Positions 27,743-37,759 of a DNA stretch of 64,000 nt are shown here, piece by piece (positions within the stretch are counted from its first letter, which is position 1; each line of letters opens with the position of its first letter). The notes under the pieces were generated by a model, which worked only from the letters and a program-made list of their open reading frames with translations, did not search any database and was not told where the DNA came from. The DNA comes from Paenibacillus sp. SC116. GTDB taxonomy: Bacteria; Bacillota; Bacilli; Paenibacillales; Paenibacillaceae. The DNA is taken from assembly GCF_024733555.1 (NCBI RefSeq), contig NZ_JANIOF010000006.1:222947-286946 (forward strand). The letters run 5' to 3'. The position numbers and the translations under genes are program-made.

Positions 27743-27770
27743 GACGGAAGCCGTCGCCATTGAAGGTGAC
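27743..27770 (+). other. Overlapping hairpins before hemB
   Basis: GACGG/CCGTC (27743-27755) and GTCGCC/GGTGAC (27753-27770, one wobble) share the bases GTC and so exclude each other. No T tract follows. They may tune expression of hemB-hemL; this is a weak call in a 156-base gap. Confidence 0.25.
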
Positions 27771-27834
27771 ATGATAAGGCAGAGTTTAAATATATGTAAC
27801 AAACGTAACAGCTAGTCTAGAGGAGGAACACATA

Positions 27835-28830
27835 ATGGCTTATCCTACAGTACGCCTGCGTCGCCTGCGTAAGACGGCAGGTATTCGCAGTCTTGTTCGT
27901 GAAACTGTATTGACCGTTGATGATTTCATCATGCCGATATTTGTAACGTATGGGGAAGGCATTAAGAGTCCAATTGGATCGATGCCGGGGGTATATCATT
28001 TTTCATTGGACAAGCTGGATGAAGAGGCTGATGCTATCGTTGAGCTTGGTTTGAAGTCTGTCATCGTCTTCGGTGTACCACAGGAGAAAGATGAAGTCGG
28101 CAGTTCGGGATATGATAGCAACGGTATCGTACAACAAGCAGTTCGTCGCTTGAAAGCTAGACATCCTGAGCTTGTTGTTATCGCGGACACATGTTTGTGT
28201 CAGTTTACGGATCATGGTCATTGCGGCATGGTGCATGTACACGAAGTAAATGGTCAAATGGTTGGTGAAGTTGACAATGATGCTTCTTTGGCTTTACTAG
28301 CGAAAACGGCAGTATCTCAAGCTGAAGCGGGTGCGGACATCATTGCTCCTTCCAACATGATGGATGGCTTTGTAACGGCTATTCGTCAGGACTTGGATGA
28401 AGCAGGCTATACGGATGTGCCAATTATGTCTTATTCGGTTAAATATGCATCTGCTTTCTACGGTCCGTTCCGTGATGCAGCTCATTCAACTCCGCAGTTC
28501 GGAGACCGTAAGACGTATCAGATGGACCCTGCGAACGCACGTGAAGCTTTGCGTGAGGCAGAGGCAGATGTGGCAGAAGGTGCTGACATGCTGATGGTGA
28601 AACCAGCGCTTGCTTACATGGATATTATTCGCACATTGAAAGAGCAGTATGACCTGCCGGTTGTTGCTTACAACGTAAGTGGCGAATACTCGATGGTGAA
28701 GGCTGCGGCGCTGCAAGGCTGGATCGATGAGCGTGCTGTTGTGTCGGAAATGCTGCTTGGCATGAAGCGTGCTGGAGCGGATCTCATCATTACGTATTTT
28801 GCTAAAGATATGGCAAGCTGGTTGAAATAA
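27835..28830 (+). CDS. hemB: Delta-aminolevulinic acid dehydratase (porphobilinogen synthase)
   Basis: Condenses two 5-aminolevulinate molecules to porphobilinogen. 331 residues. The two substrate Schiff-base lysines are Lys203 ([17 protein letters not shown]) and Lys256 ([12 protein letters not shown]). The metal loop [15 protein letters not shown] keeps three Cys (120, 122, 130), so this is a zinc-type enzyme rather than a magnesium-type one. GAGGAGG precedes the ATG. Placed after the CobA-HemD gene and followed 22 bases later by hemL. Confidence 0.96.
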   Translation: MAYPTVRLRRLRKTAGIRSLVRETVLTVDDFIMPIFVTYGEGIKSPIGSMPGVYHFSLDKLDEEADAIVELGLKSVIVFGVPQEKDEVGSSGYDSNGIVQQAVRRLKARHPELVVIADTCLCQFTDHGHCGMVHVHEVNGQMVGEVDNDASLALLAKTAVSQAEAGADIIAPSNMMDGFVTAIRQDLDEAGYTDVPIMSYSVKYASAFYGPFRDAAHSTPQFGDRKTYQMDPANAREALREAEADVAEGADMLMVKPALAYMDIIRTLKEQYDLPVVAYNVSGEYSMVKAAALQGWIDERAVVSEMLLGMKRAGADLIITYFAKDMASWLK

Positions 28831-28852
28831 TAAGACAACGGGAGTGGATCGT

Positions 28853-30160
28853 ATGACAGTTACAGTACAGCCGCGTCGTGACGAACAATCACGAGCAGTA
28901 TTTGAACAGTCGAAGCAATATATTCCGGGCGGCGTAAACAGCCCTGTTCGTGCATTCAAGTCAGTTGGACTAACTCCGATGGTAATGGAGCGCGGCGAAG
29001 GATCCCGAGTATTTGATATTGATGGAAATTCCTTTATTGATTATGTAGGTTCATGGGGACCTCTTATTCTTGGTCATGCTCACCCAGAGGTTATCGAGGC
29101 AATTCAGCGTACAGCTGCAAAAGGGACGAGCTTCGGAGCACCGACTGAGCTGGAGCTTCTAATGGCGAAGACGGTATGCGAGCGAGTTCCATCTGTAGAT
29201 ATTGTCCGTATGGTCAACTCCGGAACGGAAGCAACGATGAGTGCCATTCGATTGGCACGCGGTGTGACGAAGCGCAGCAAAATTGTTAAGTTTGAAGGTT
29301 CCTATCATGGGCATGCTGACAGCTTGCTAATTAAGGCAGGTTCGGGTGTTGCGACATTAGGGTTGCCAGACAGCCCTGGTGTTCCGGAAAGCATCGCAGC
29401 GAATACCATTACAGTGCCATATAACGATCTGGAATCCGTTAAGCTTGCTTTTGAGAAGTTCGGGGAAGAGATTGCTTGCATTATTGTAGAACCTATCGCA
29501 GGTAATATGGGTGTAGTTCCTCCACAGCCAGGTTTCTTGGAAGGACTGCGCGAGATTACGACGCAGTTTGGCAGCTTGCTTATTTTTGATGAAGTGATGA
29601 CTGGCTTCCGTGTACATTATCAATGCGCTCAAGGACGTTTTGGCATATCACCAGACTTGACGTGCTTTGGTAAAGTAATTGGCGGCGGACTTCCTGTTGG
29701 GGCGTACGGCGGCCGTAGAGATCTGATGGAGCAAGTTGCACCAGTTGGTCCAATTTATCAAGCGGGTACTTTGAGTGGAAACCCACTTGCAATGGCAGCT
29801 GGCTATACGACCTTGTCTCTGTTGACGCCAGACGTATATGAGCAGCTAGAGACGAAGTCTGCTCGCTTGCAAGCTGGATTAGAGCGCAATGCAAAAGAAC
29901 TTGGTTTGCCGGTCGTGATTAATCGTGTTGGTTCTATGGTTTGTCCATTCTTTACGGATCAGCCGGTAATCAACTATGACACAGCGAAGCAATCTGATTT
30001 GAATATGTTTAATCGCTATTTCGGAGCGCTGCTTGATAGGGGTGTGAGTGTAGCTCCTTCTCAATTCGAGGGAATGTTCGTGTCGGCTGTGCATACGGAT
30101 GAAGATATAGATTACACGATTGAGGCGCAATATGACGCTTTGAAAGCAATCGTTCGATAA
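28853..30160 (+). CDS. hemL: Glutamate-1-semialdehyde 2,1-aminomutase
   Basis: PLP/PMP enzyme that isomerises glutamate-1-semialdehyde to 5-aminolevulinate, directly after HemA in the pathway. 435 residues. PLP lysine Lys274 in [35 protein letters not shown] and [10 protein letters not shown] are the cofactor-phosphate and ring-binding segments. ATG 28853 is chosen with GGGAGTGG 6 bases upstream; a GTG at 28844 lies inside that site. End of the hem operon proper, though the next gene is only 11 bases away. Confidence 0.96.
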   Translation: MTVTVQPRRDEQSRAVFEQSKQYIPGGVNSPVRAFKSVGLTPMVMERGEGSRVFDIDGNSFIDYVGSWGPLILGHAHPEVIEAIQRTAAKGTSFGAPTELELLMAKTVCERVPSVDIVRMVNSGTEATMSAIRLARGVTKRSKIVKFEGSYHGHADSLLIKAGSGVATLGLPDSPGVPESIAANTITVPYNDLESVKLAFEKFGEEIACIIVEPIAGNMGVVPPQPGFLEGLREITTQFGSLLIFDEVMTGFRVHYQCAQGRFGISPDLTCFGKVIGGGLPVGAYGGRRDLMEQVAPVGPIYQAGTLSGNPLAMAAGYTTLSLLTPDVYEQLETKSARLQAGLERNAKELGLPVVINRVGSMVCPFFTDQPVINYDTAKQSDLNMFNRYFGALLDRGVSVAPSQFEGMFVSAVHTDEDIDYTIEAQYDALKAIVR

Positions 30161-30171
30161 GGAAGAAATCG

Positions 30172-31059
30172 ATGCAGCAGTATTGGGCAAGACGTGGTGA
30201 ATGGCTGGAAATGACGCCTGGACGTTCATTGATCCGTCAAGAACAACAATTAGAAGACTGGTTGAGGCACACCTTGGGTGTGCCTCAACATTTATTATCT
30301 GCTTGGAAGCAGTCAGAGGGCTTAAAAGTAGCTGGTGACCGTTTGCGTATGCGTGTTTTTGCTGACGAGCGATGCGATTATGAACCAGCTGATGAGCCAG
30401 CGGAAATTTTATATGAGGATGATGCCTGCTTAGTCGCTTATAAACCAGCGGGTATGGCGGTTCATCCAACGACACCAGAGCAGCATGCAGCTAGACAAAC
30501 ACTAGCGCATGCGGTTGCATGCCATTACACCTGGACAGGTGTTGATGCAAGGATAAGACATATTCATCGATTGGATACAGACACGTCTGGTCCTGTTCTA
30601 TATGCTAAAACCGCGCTTTCTCATGCGATCTTGGATGAAGCGATGCGGCATAAGGCGATAGATAGGCAGTATGCAGCGGTTGTTCAAGGAATGGTGGCTT
30701 CTATGCAAGGGACTATAAATGCTCCAATCGGAAAAGATCGTCATCATCGCGGTCGGCGCAGAGTATCGGACAAAGGTGATCATGCTGTAACTCATTATGA
30801 AGTGATTCGGCGTACGGATTCGCTGAGTCTTGTTCGTTGTAAGCTGGAAACAGGGCGTACTCATCAAATTCGTGTTCATATGAGTCACATAGGGCATCCT
30901 CTAGCAGGTGATGTTTTATATGGAGGTACAGTGCAGCATATCCGGCGTCAAGCATTGCATGGTGAACTTCTTAGATTCAATCATCCATTTGGTGGCGACT
31001 TCATTCAAGTTCAAGCTCCCATGCCATCAGACATGGTGCAACTGTGTCAAAAAATATAG
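30172..31059 (+). CDS. RluA-family RNA pseudouridine synthase
   Basis: 295-residue pseudouridine synthase. Catalytic Asp135 lies in the HRLDTDTSG motif; LVAYKPAGMAVHP and LETGRTHQIRVHM are the other family blocks. An N-terminal S4-like segment (about 22-63, RQEQQLEDWLRHTLGVPQ) is degenerate. Substrate (rRNA or tRNA position) cannot be assigned. It follows hemL by 11 bases with AAGGAAGAAAT as ribosome binding site, so it is probably transcribed with the hem operon by readthrough rather than having a role in haem synthesis. Confidence 0.88.
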   Translation: MQQYWARRGEWLEMTPGRSLIRQEQQLEDWLRHTLGVPQHLLSAWKQSEGLKVAGDRLRMRVFADERCDYEPADEPAEILYEDDACLVAYKPAGMAVHPTTPEQHAARQTLAHAVACHYTWTGVDARIRHIHRLDTDTSGPVLYAKTALSHAILDEAMRHKAIDRQYAAVVQGMVASMQGTINAPIGKDRHHRGRRRVSDKGDHAVTHYEVIRRTDSLSLVRCKLETGRTHQIRVHMSHIGHPLAGDVLYGGTVQHIRRQALHGELLRFNHPFGGDFIQVQAPMPSDMVQLCQKI

Positions 31060-31204
31060 TCATGCTCTTCCCATTCCGCCCATATGATAAAAGTAGGGAA
31101 CGGAGTCTGACCTGTTCGTACGTGCCAAGCGTCTCATGCAGCAGATGCGGCATAACAGGACATGGAACGGACGACAGGATCAACCGCGGAAGGAGGAGCA
31201 GACT

Positions 31205-32629
31205 GTGTATGATGAAACGTATGGTTTAAGATTTGATATTTACGAGCGCGTACACTTATCAGATGAGGTTGTTGGTATTGATCAGCTCGAAGAGGTGGAG
31301 TTGACTCCGCATATTCAAATTATTCCGTCTGGCGAGCAGGTTACCGTAAGGGGAAGCTTGTTGCTATCCGGAGCCTATGTCGGTATAAGCGAAAATGAAC
31401 ACAATCAATCGTTGGAGCATTGGATTCCTGTAGAAATTACGCTCCCGCTCAGTCGTGTTCGCAGCTTGGAGGAAATTCATGTAGATATCGAACATTTCGA
31501 CGTGGATTTGCTCTCAACTCGATCATTGAACATTACAGGAGTTCTTTCACTTAAAGGTATCTATCTAGAAAATCAAGAAGTTCCCGCGTGGCAGCAGGAA
31601 CAATTTACAGTTGAATATGAGTCAACGAGGAAAGCTAGTGATGAGCCAGAATGGCTTCGAGATTATGGTCAACCTCCTCAGAAGGATAATAATCTCACAT
31701 CAGACATTTCTTCTTATAATTACGATGGAGGAACTGCTGCAATCTCGTCCTTCGAGCAAGATTCAGTATCTTCAGCACCTTCGCCTGATGTAGAATCGGT
31801 TGCGCCTGGGGAGAATCATGTACAGTACCCGTCGCAATGGATAGGTGATGGCAGCAATGATCAAGCGGCGGCTAACTGGTCGTGGTCAGGACAGGGAGAG
31901 GGCATTCAAGCGGATGCCTCTACTGTGCAGCAGCGCGAACAGCAATCTGAACTGCATCCTGTAACTGGGACAGAATCTACATGGACATGGGATCAGTCTC
32001 CATGGGGAAGTGCCTCTATAGCAACTCAGGATCATGCAGCAGGCCAGCAGGAAGCTAACTATGGAATTGCTGACGCAGCATATACAGAGGAAGTTGTGAG
32101 AGAACAGGAGTCTGAGCCAGCAGCGATTGAAGACTTGATTTTGTCCAGCGGTAGTGAGCAACCGGAGTTACATACGAGCCCACAATTGGACAATGAATTC
32201 GAAGAACGAGATCTGCTCGAAGCAGAAGAGCAACTTCATTCTGAGAAAAAAGAGATGAAAGTAGCTATTGGAAGCAGCAGTCCGAGTACGAATGGAGAAG
32301 TGTCGCAAGGATTAGGCTTCAGCAAGCTGCTGCATTCGAGCAAGCAAGCTCGTGATAAAGAGCGCGAGGTGGAAGAGCGACAAGCGAGGGAAGAGGCAGC
32401 ACAGCTGGCTCAGAAAATATCGGATGATGTACATTGGCAGTCGTTGTTCCTGAATCAGCTGCCTGATGAATCCAGTTTCCGCAAAGTTCGGTTATGTATC
32501 GTACAACGGCAGGATACATTGGATTCGATTGCAGCGCGATATCAACTGAATGCGAGGGAGATCGCTTTGTACAACCGACTCCCGGAATCTATAGTGACTG
32601 AGGGCCAAGTAATCTATATTCCATCCTAA
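31205..32629 (+). CDS. spoVID: Stage VI sporulation protein D (spore coat morphogenesis)
   Basis: 474-residue protein that in Bacillus tracks coat encasement on the forespore surface and binds SafA. The N-terminal SpoVID domain (YGLRFDIYERVHL to about 150, beta-rich) is well conserved; a long acidic, Ser/Gln-rich low-complexity middle follows, then a C-terminal LysM domain (about 427-473, RLCIVQRQDTLDSIAARYQL, ending VIYIPS). GTG 31205 is chosen because AAGGAGGAG ends 6 bases before it; an in-frame ATG at 31136 lies upstream of that site. A CATATGAT at 31081-31088 faintly resembles a SigE -10 but lacks a spaced -35. Confidence 0.92.
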   Translation: MYDETYGLRFDIYERVHLSDEVVGIDQLEEVELTPHIQIIPSGEQVTVRGSLLLSGAYVGISENEHNQSLEHWIPVEITLPLSRVRSLEEIHVDIEHFDVDLLSTRSLNITGVLSLKGIYLENQEVPAWQQEQFTVEYESTRKASDEPEWLRDYGQPPQKDNNLTSDISSYNYDGGTAAISSFEQDSVSSAPSPDVESVAPGENHVQYPSQWIGDGSNDQAAANWSWSGQGEGIQADASTVQQREQQSELHPVTGTESTWTWDQSPWGSASIATQDHAAGQQEANYGIADAAYTEEVVREQESEPAAIEDLILSSGSEQPELHTSPQLDNEFEERDLLEAEEQLHSEKKEMKVAIGSSSPSTNGEVSQGLGFSKLLHSSKQARDKEREVEERQAREEAAQLAQKISDDVHWQSLFLNQLPDESSFRKVRLCIVQRQDTLDSIAARYQLNAREIALYNRLPESIVTEGQVIYIPS

Positions 32630-32665
32630 ATCGCTATCCAGCACTGGTGATTATCTACTTAATAT

Positions 32666-32720
32666 TAAACACACAAAAAAACCTCCAGTCCCTAAGTGAC
32701 TGGAGGTTTTTTTGTGTTTA
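32666..32720. terminator. Strong bidirectional terminator between spoVID and a convergent small gene
   Basis: A stem of about 23 bp built from TAAACACA..CCTCCAGTC (32666-32690) and GACTGGAGG..TGTGTTTA (32698-32720), with a two-base bulge and loop CCTAAGT. The stem contains A7/T7 runs, so it works in both directions. Confidence 0.93.
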
Positions 32721-32891
32721 ATAAACATCAAGCAAAAAGCCAACATAAATGAGAAACAAACTAAAAAGCAAAAATACATCTAGTCCTGTCGGCAGTATTA
32801 GTGTTCGTACAAATTGTAAACAAATGAGTGGAAATAAGCAGCTTCTTACAGAGTAACGAACTTTACACCACCAACGCTCCATATTCAACAT
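32718..32891 (-). CDS. Small membrane protein of unknown function
   Basis: 57 residues (MLNMERWWCKVRYSVRSC, then hydrophobic to the end: LILPTGLDVFLLFSLFLIYV). One or two membrane helices. Support for a real gene: on the - strand AAGGGGGT lies 7 bases before the ATG; the stop codon runs into a strong bidirectional terminator; and an inverted repeat lies just upstream. An ATG further upstream (32954) would place 21 residues before this ribosome binding site. No family is recognised. Confidence 0.6.
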   Translation of the reverse strand: MLNMERWWCKVRYSVRSCLFPLICLQFVRTLILPTGLDVFLLFSLFLIYVGFLLDVY

Positions 32892-32915
32892 ACTGAGTAC
32901 CCCCTTAAAATGAGT

Positions 32916-32938
32916 GTTCAAAATGGGAGTTTTTGAAC
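32916..32938 (-). repeat. Palindrome upstream of the small membrane protein gene
   Basis: GTTCAAAA (32916-32923) and TTTTGAAC (32931-32938) are perfect arms around TGGGAGT, 25 bases upstream of the - strand start. It has the size and symmetry of an operator for a dimeric regulator; no regulator is identified. Confidence 0.45.
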
Positions 32939-33010
32939 AACCCGTATAGTACATGTTATGAAAGAGTAAAAACAGGATATGACTATAGTTAAGCGATTAT
33001 GGTACAACTA

Positions 33011-33039
33011 TTGACTCGCTTATCATGTCGAAGTAAAAT
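33011..33039 (+). promoter_or_regulatory. SigA-type promoter of the valS T-box transcript
   Basis: TTGACT (33011-33016), 17-base spacer, TAAAAT (33034-33039). Start of transcription expected near 33046. Confidence 0.75.
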
Positions 33040-33045
33040 AAAGGG

Positions 33046-33451
33046 TAAATGTTTGATACATTCTAACGTTCCATTAACATAAACGAAATAAAACATTGAG
33101 CGGGAAGAGTAAACGACAGAAGCCTTTCAGAGAGCAGTGAATTACGGTGGAAGAACTGCAAGGAACCTAACGTTGAAGTCGCCCGGGAGTTGTCTATTTG
33201 AACGCAATGGTTACACAGCTACGATCATGGATTACCGCTGATGTAGCAATCCAAGTTGCGCTAGAATAGAACGGTAGCAGCCGTTATGTGCGAATGAAGT
33301 GCCGCATAAGCACGATCTGGGTCATGCTGGCTGCCCTTAGTTTAGGGGGAGAGCTTGTAGAGTATGAGATGATCGATGCATGTATTTATGCGGAATGAAG
33401 GTGGTACCACGGAAGTTAACCTTTCGTCCTTTTTAGGCGAAGGGTTTTTTT
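33046..33451 (+). ncRNA. T-box leader (tRNA-Val sensing) upstream of valS
   Basis: The T-box sequence AATGAAGGTGGTACCACGG is at 33394-33412. Its bulge TGGT pairs with the ACCA end of uncharged tRNA-Val, whose discriminator base is A. A candidate Val specifier GTC is at 33178-33180. The leader ends in a terminator: CCTTTCGTCC (33420-33429) with GGCGAAGGG (33436-33444) then seven T, and the antiterminator region overlaps its left part. Uncharged tRNA-Val should favour readthrough into valS. The specifier is inferred from context; I did not fold Stem I fully. Confidence 0.9.
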
Positions 33452-33539
33452 GTGTCTTGCCATTTGTACGTTAATTGGAAAACGTCAGATTCATTATGAT
33501 AGTAATCAATGCAGTATCACATATTTGGAGGGATTATGT

Positions 33540-36206
33540 ATGTCTGAAGCAAACGAACAGCTATCTATGCCTACAACGTATGACCCGAAGGCAGCAGAGC
33601 AGAAATGGTATGACTACTGGATGAAGGGCGGCTATTTTAAAGCAGGCCGTCTGCCCGATGCAGAACCTTATACAATTGTAATTCCGCCGCCGAACGTTAC
33701 CGGTATGCTTCACATCGGTCACGGGCTTGACTTTACGCTGCAAGATATTTTGATTCGTACAAAGCGCATGCAAGGGTATGATGCATTGTGGCTGCCAGGT
33801 TCAGACCATGCTGGTATCGCAACGCAGACAAAAGTAGAACAGCAATTGCGTGAAGAAGGATTATCTCGTTACGATCTTGGTCGCGAGAAGTTCCTAGAGA
33901 AAGTATGGGATTGGAAGCATCTTTATGCGGATAACATTCGTAACCAATGGAAGAAGATGGGCCTATCTTTGGATTACTCCCGTGAGCGTTTCACATTGGA
34001 TGAAGGTTTGTCTGATGCGGTACGTGAAGTGTTTGTTAAGTTGTATGATAAAGGTCTTATTTACCGCGGTAAATATATTATTAACTGGGATCCAGCTGCG
34101 CGTACAGCGTTGTCGGATATCGAGGTTGAATATAAAGAAGTACAAGGCAACTTGTATCATTTGAAATATCCGCTTGCGGACGGAAGCGGTTCTATTACAG
34201 TAGCAACAACTCGCCCAGAGACGATGCTTGGCGATACAGCGGTAGCCGTGCATCCTAAGGATGAGCGTTACAAGGACATGATCGGTAAAATGATTATGCT
34301 TCCCATTGTTAATCGTGAAATCCCGATCGTAGCGGATGACTATGTAGATAAGGAATTCGGAAGCGGTGCAGTTAAAATAACACCAGCTCATGATCCGAAT
34401 GACTTTGAGATTGGTCTTCGTCATAACTTACCGCAAATCATCGTGATGGATGAGTCCGGTGTTATGAATGACCAAGCAGGTCCTTACGAGAGCTTGGATC
34501 GTTTCGAATGCCGCAAGCAAATCGTCAAAGATTTGCAAGAGCAAGGTGTGCTTATTCGCATTGAAGAGCATGTGCATCAAGTTGGTCACAGTGAGCGCAG
34601 CGGTGCTGTTGTAGAGCCTTACTTGTCCACACAATGGTTCGTGAAGATGAAGCCGTTGGCAGAGCGTGCGATTGAGGCACAGAAGTCTGGCAAAGGCATT
34701 AACTTTGTCCCGGATCGCTTCGAGAAAATTTATTTGCATTGGATTGAGAACGTACGTGACTGGTGTATTTCCCGTCAGTTGTGGTGGGGACATCGTATTC
34801 CGGCTTGGTTCTGTGAAGATTGCAACCATATGCATGTTGCGCGTGAAGCAGTTCATGCATGTGAAAAGTGCAACAGCACGAAGTTGAAGCAGGACGAGGA
34901 TGTATTGGACACATGGTTCAGTTCCGCGTTGTGGCCGTTCTCTACATTAGGCTGGCCTGATGTGAACAGCGAAGACTTCAAACGCTACTATCCGACGAAC
35001 GTTCTTGTAACAGGATACGATATCATTTACTTCTGGGTAGCACGAATGATCTTTACGGCGCTTGAATTTACAGATCAGACGCCATTTAAAGATGTGCTTA
35101 TTCATGGTTTGGTACGCGATTCGGAAGGACGCAAAATGTCCAAGTCACTTGGCAACGGTGTAGACCCGCTAGAAGTTATTGAGCGCTATGGTGCTGATGC
35201 AATGCGTTACATGATTTCTACGAGCAGCACGCCTGGTCAGGATCTCCGTTTCCGTTGGGAACGTGTAGAGCAAGCTCGCAACTTTGCGAACAAGATTTGG
35301 AATGCTTCGCGCTTTGCGCTTATGAATTTAGAAGGCTTTACGTATGATGACATCGATATTAGCGGTGAGCTTGGAACAGCAGACCGCTGGATTCTGCATC
35401 GTATGAACGAGACTTCTCGCGAGATTACTCGTCTGATTGATGCATACGAGTTCGGTGAAACAGGACGCTTGCTCTACAACTTCATCTGGGATGATCTGTG
35501 TGATTGGTACATTGAATTTGCGAAGATTAGCCTATATGGTCAAGATGCAGCTCAGAAGAAGAAGACACAGTCCGTGCTTGCTTATGTACTCGATCGGACG
35601 ATGCGCATGATTCATCCGTTCATGCCTTATATTTCAGAAGAAATATGGCAGCACCTTCCGCATGAAGGCGAGACAGTTACGCTTGCTGCTTGGCCGAAGT
35701 ACGACAGTGCACTTGAATCGCCGGAGGCTGTTCAAGAGATGGCTCTGTTGATGGATATGATTCGTGCGGTGCGTAATATCCGTGCGGAAGTAAACGTGCC
35801 AATGAGCAAAAAAGTAGAGCTTGTTGTTAAGCCTGCGGATGAGCGCACATATAACAGTATCAAGCGCAACCTTGAATATGTAGAGCGTTTCTGTGGAACT
35901 TCCAACCTAACGGTTAAATTGGATTGTAACGCACCTGATAAATCAATGAGCGCAATCGTTACAGGAGTGGAAATGTACTTGCCGCTTGCGGGTCTCATTG
36001 ATATTGAGCAGGAAATTGCACGTTTGAATAAAGAGCGCGAGCATCTAAACAAAGAAGTTGAGCGTGTGGAGAAAAAGCTTGCGAACCAAGGATTTATGGC
36101 TAAAGCTCCTGCTAACGTTGTGGAAGAAGAGCGCGCTAAAATGGAAGACTATCGTGAGAAGCGTGACAAAGTTATCGCTCGTATTCAAGAACTGCAAGAA
36201 GTATAA
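33540..36206 (+). CDS. valS: Valyl-tRNA synthetase
   Basis: Class I aminoacyl-tRNA synthetase charging tRNA-Val, 888 residues. HIGH motif at 58-61 ([10 protein letters not shown]), KMSKS at 532-536 ([11 protein letters not shown]), the CP1 editing domain between ([17 protein letters not shown]), and a C-terminal coiled-coil arm (about 820-888) typical of ValRS. A Cys pair region (CEDCNH, CEKCNS near 425-445) may bind zinc. GGAGGGATT precedes ATG 33540. Expression is governed by the T-box upstream. Confidence 0.97.
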   Translation: MSEANEQLSMPTTYDPKAAEQKWYDYWMKGGYFKAGRLPDAEPYTIVIPPPNVTGMLHIGHGLDFTLQDILIRTKRMQGYDALWLPGSDHAGIATQTKVEQQLREEGLSRYDLGREKFLEKVWDWKHLYADNIRNQWKKMGLSLDYSRERFTLDEGLSDAVREVFVKLYDKGLIYRGKYIINWDPAARTALSDIEVEYKEVQGNLYHLKYPLADGSGSITVATTRPETMLGDTAVAVHPKDERYKDMIGKMIMLPIVNREIPIVADDYVDKEFGSGAVKITPAHDPNDFEIGLRHNLPQIIVMDESGVMNDQAGPYESLDRFECRKQIVKDLQEQGVLIRIEEHVHQVGHSERSGAVVEPYLSTQWFVKMKPLAERAIEAQKSGKGINFVPDRFEKIYLHWIENVRDWCISRQLWWGHRIPAWFCEDCNHMHVAREAVHACEKCNSTKLKQDEDVLDTWFSSALWPFSTLGWPDVNSEDFKRYYPTNVLVTGYDIIYFWVARMIFTALEFTDQTPFKDVLIHGLVRDSEGRKMSKSLGNGVDPLEVIERYGADAMRYMISTSSTPGQDLRFRWERVEQARNFANKIWNASRFALMNLEGFTYDDIDISGELGTADRWILHRMNETSREITRLIDAYEFGETGRLLYNFIWDDLCDWYIEFAKISLYGQDAAQKKKTQSVLAYVLDRTMRMIHPFMPYISEEIWQHLPHEGETVTLAAWPKYDSALESPEAVQEMALLMDMIRAVRNIRAEVNVPMSKKVELVVKPADERTYNSIKRNLEYVERFCGTSNLTVKLDCNAPDKSMSAIVTGVEMYLPLAGLIDIEQEIARLNKEREHLNKEVERVEKKLANQGFMAKAPANVVEEERAKMEDYREKRDKVIARIQELQEV

Positions 36207-36311
36207 GCACAATAAGAGTGGCGCGAATTATTAGGAATGAATATGGAGTTAATCCAAAAATTTACTCAAAGTATTCAAGTCCAGCTTAAGCGTTCCGATA
36301 TAATCGATAAC

Positions 36312-36345
36312 CAGCCGAGTTCTATTACAAAATAGGACTCGGCTG
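36312..36345 (+). repeat. 15-bp hairpin without a T tract between valS and folC
   Basis: CAGCCGAGTTCTATT (36312-36326) pairs with AATAGGACTCGGCTG (36331-36345), one wobble, loop ACAA. No T run follows on either strand, so it is not a standard terminator; it may protect or separate the mRNA ends. Confidence 0.6.
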
Positions 36346-36376
36346 CCACATGACATATGAATAAGGGATGGGAATA

Positions 36377-37753
36377 ATGTCTGCAACAAGTGAAGCTGAA
36401 GTGTTTACACCATTTGAACGAGTGGAACAAGCCGTAGATTGGATTAATTCTTTGATCCCAGTAGGGATTCGCCCAGGACTTGAACGCATTGAATCCTTGA
36501 TGGAACAACTAGGTCAGCCGCAACGAAGACTGAAGTTCATTCATGTGGCAGGAACTAACGGGAAAGGTTCTACTTGTGCGTTGCTGACAAGTGTATTGCT
36601 TAAAGCTGGTTACGATGTGGGCACTTTCACATCTCCTTATATTGAGAAGTTCACGAACCGTTTCAAATATAATAATGAAGATATTCCAGATGGGACGTTA
36701 GTGTCGATTGTCAATCAGCTGCGACCTATCGTAGAAGAAATGGCTGAAACACCGCTAGGATCACCGACTATGTTTGAAGTGTCCACGGCGGTTGCAATCG
36801 TATATTATGCTACAGTTGCTTACCCAGACGTAGTTGTATGGGAAACTGGACTTGGTGGGCGTTTGGATGTGACGAATATTGTTACTCCGATTGTTTCGGT
36901 TATTACAAACGTTGGGCACGATCACATGGATATTCTCGGGGATTCGTTGGAGAAGATCGCTAGTGAGAAGGCAGGTATTATTAAACCTGGTGTACCCGTC
37001 ATAACAGCAATTGAGCAGCCAGAAGCACTGGCTATCATTCGTCAAACTGCTGCGGAGCGCCGCAGTACACTTTATGCAATGAATGAGCAATTTAAATACA
37101 CGTCTGTACGTTCTATTGAGAATGAGCAGACCTTCGCGTTTGCGGGTCCGTTCCGTAATTTGGATCAAGTGTCCATTACGATGAATGGAGCGCATCAATT
37201 GAAAAATGCTGCTGTTGCGCTTATGGTTGTTGAAGTTCTTCGTCAATATATGGCTTTCCTTATCGACGATGAGCCTTTGCTTGATGGATTAAATGGCGCT
37301 GCTTGGCCAGGACGTCTTGAAATGGTCAGTCTCGAGCCTCGCATTTTGCTGGATGGGGCGCATAATCCAGAAGGAGCAGAGACGCTTGCTCAAGCACTGA
37401 GAGACACATACCGATACGAGAAGTGTCATATTATGATAGGAATGCTTTCTACTAAGCATCATCGTGATGTATTGCGTCATATACTACCTTTAGCTACTAC
37501 GCTAATTGTGACTGAGCCTAACTTCCGTAAGAAGCAGGACGCAGAGGCGTTGGCAGATTTGGCTCAAGAGATGCTGAAGCAGGAGAGCAACAAGCCTGAA
37601 ATTATTGTTGAGCCGGATTGGCATACAGCCCTGGACCGTCTGAAAGGAATGACAGCAAAGGATGATTTAGCTGTCGTAACAGGTACTTTATATTTGATCT
37701 CAGATGTACGCTCGTACATTCTATATAACAAAGAATCTGAAAAAGGCTGGTGA
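36377..37753 (+). CDS. folC: Folylpolyglutamate synthase / dihydrofolate synthase
   Basis: Mur-ligase fold enzyme that adds glutamate to dihydropteroate and folates. 458 residues. P-loop GTNGKGS (59-65), the TSPYIEKFTNRF folate-site segment, GLGGRLDVTN and the C-terminal domain WPGRLEMVSLEPRILLDGAHNPEG are diagnostic. ATG 36377 is preferred over 36368 because AAGGGATGGG lies just before it. murC follows with near-overlap, and valS-folC-murC matches related genomes. Confidence 0.95.
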   Translation: MSATSEAEVFTPFERVEQAVDWINSLIPVGIRPGLERIESLMEQLGQPQRRLKFIHVAGTNGKGSTCALLTSVLLKAGYDVGTFTSPYIEKFTNRFKYNNEDIPDGTLVSIVNQLRPIVEEMAETPLGSPTMFEVSTAVAIVYYATVAYPDVVVWETGLGGRLDVTNIVTPIVSVITNVGHDHMDILGDSLEKIASEKAGIIKPGVPVITAIEQPEALAIIRQTAAERRSTLYAMNEQFKYTSVRSIENEQTFAFAGPFRNLDQVSITMNGAHQLKNAAVALMVVEVLRQYMAFLIDDEPLLDGLNGAAWPGRLEMVSLEPRILLDGAHNPEGAETLAQALRDTYRYEKCHIMIGMLSTKHHRDVLRHILPLATTLIVTEPNFRKKQDAEALADLAQEMLKQESNKPEIIVEPDWHTALDRLKGMTAKDDLAVVTGTLYLISDVRSYILYNKESEKGW

Positions 37754-37759
37754 GTGTGT

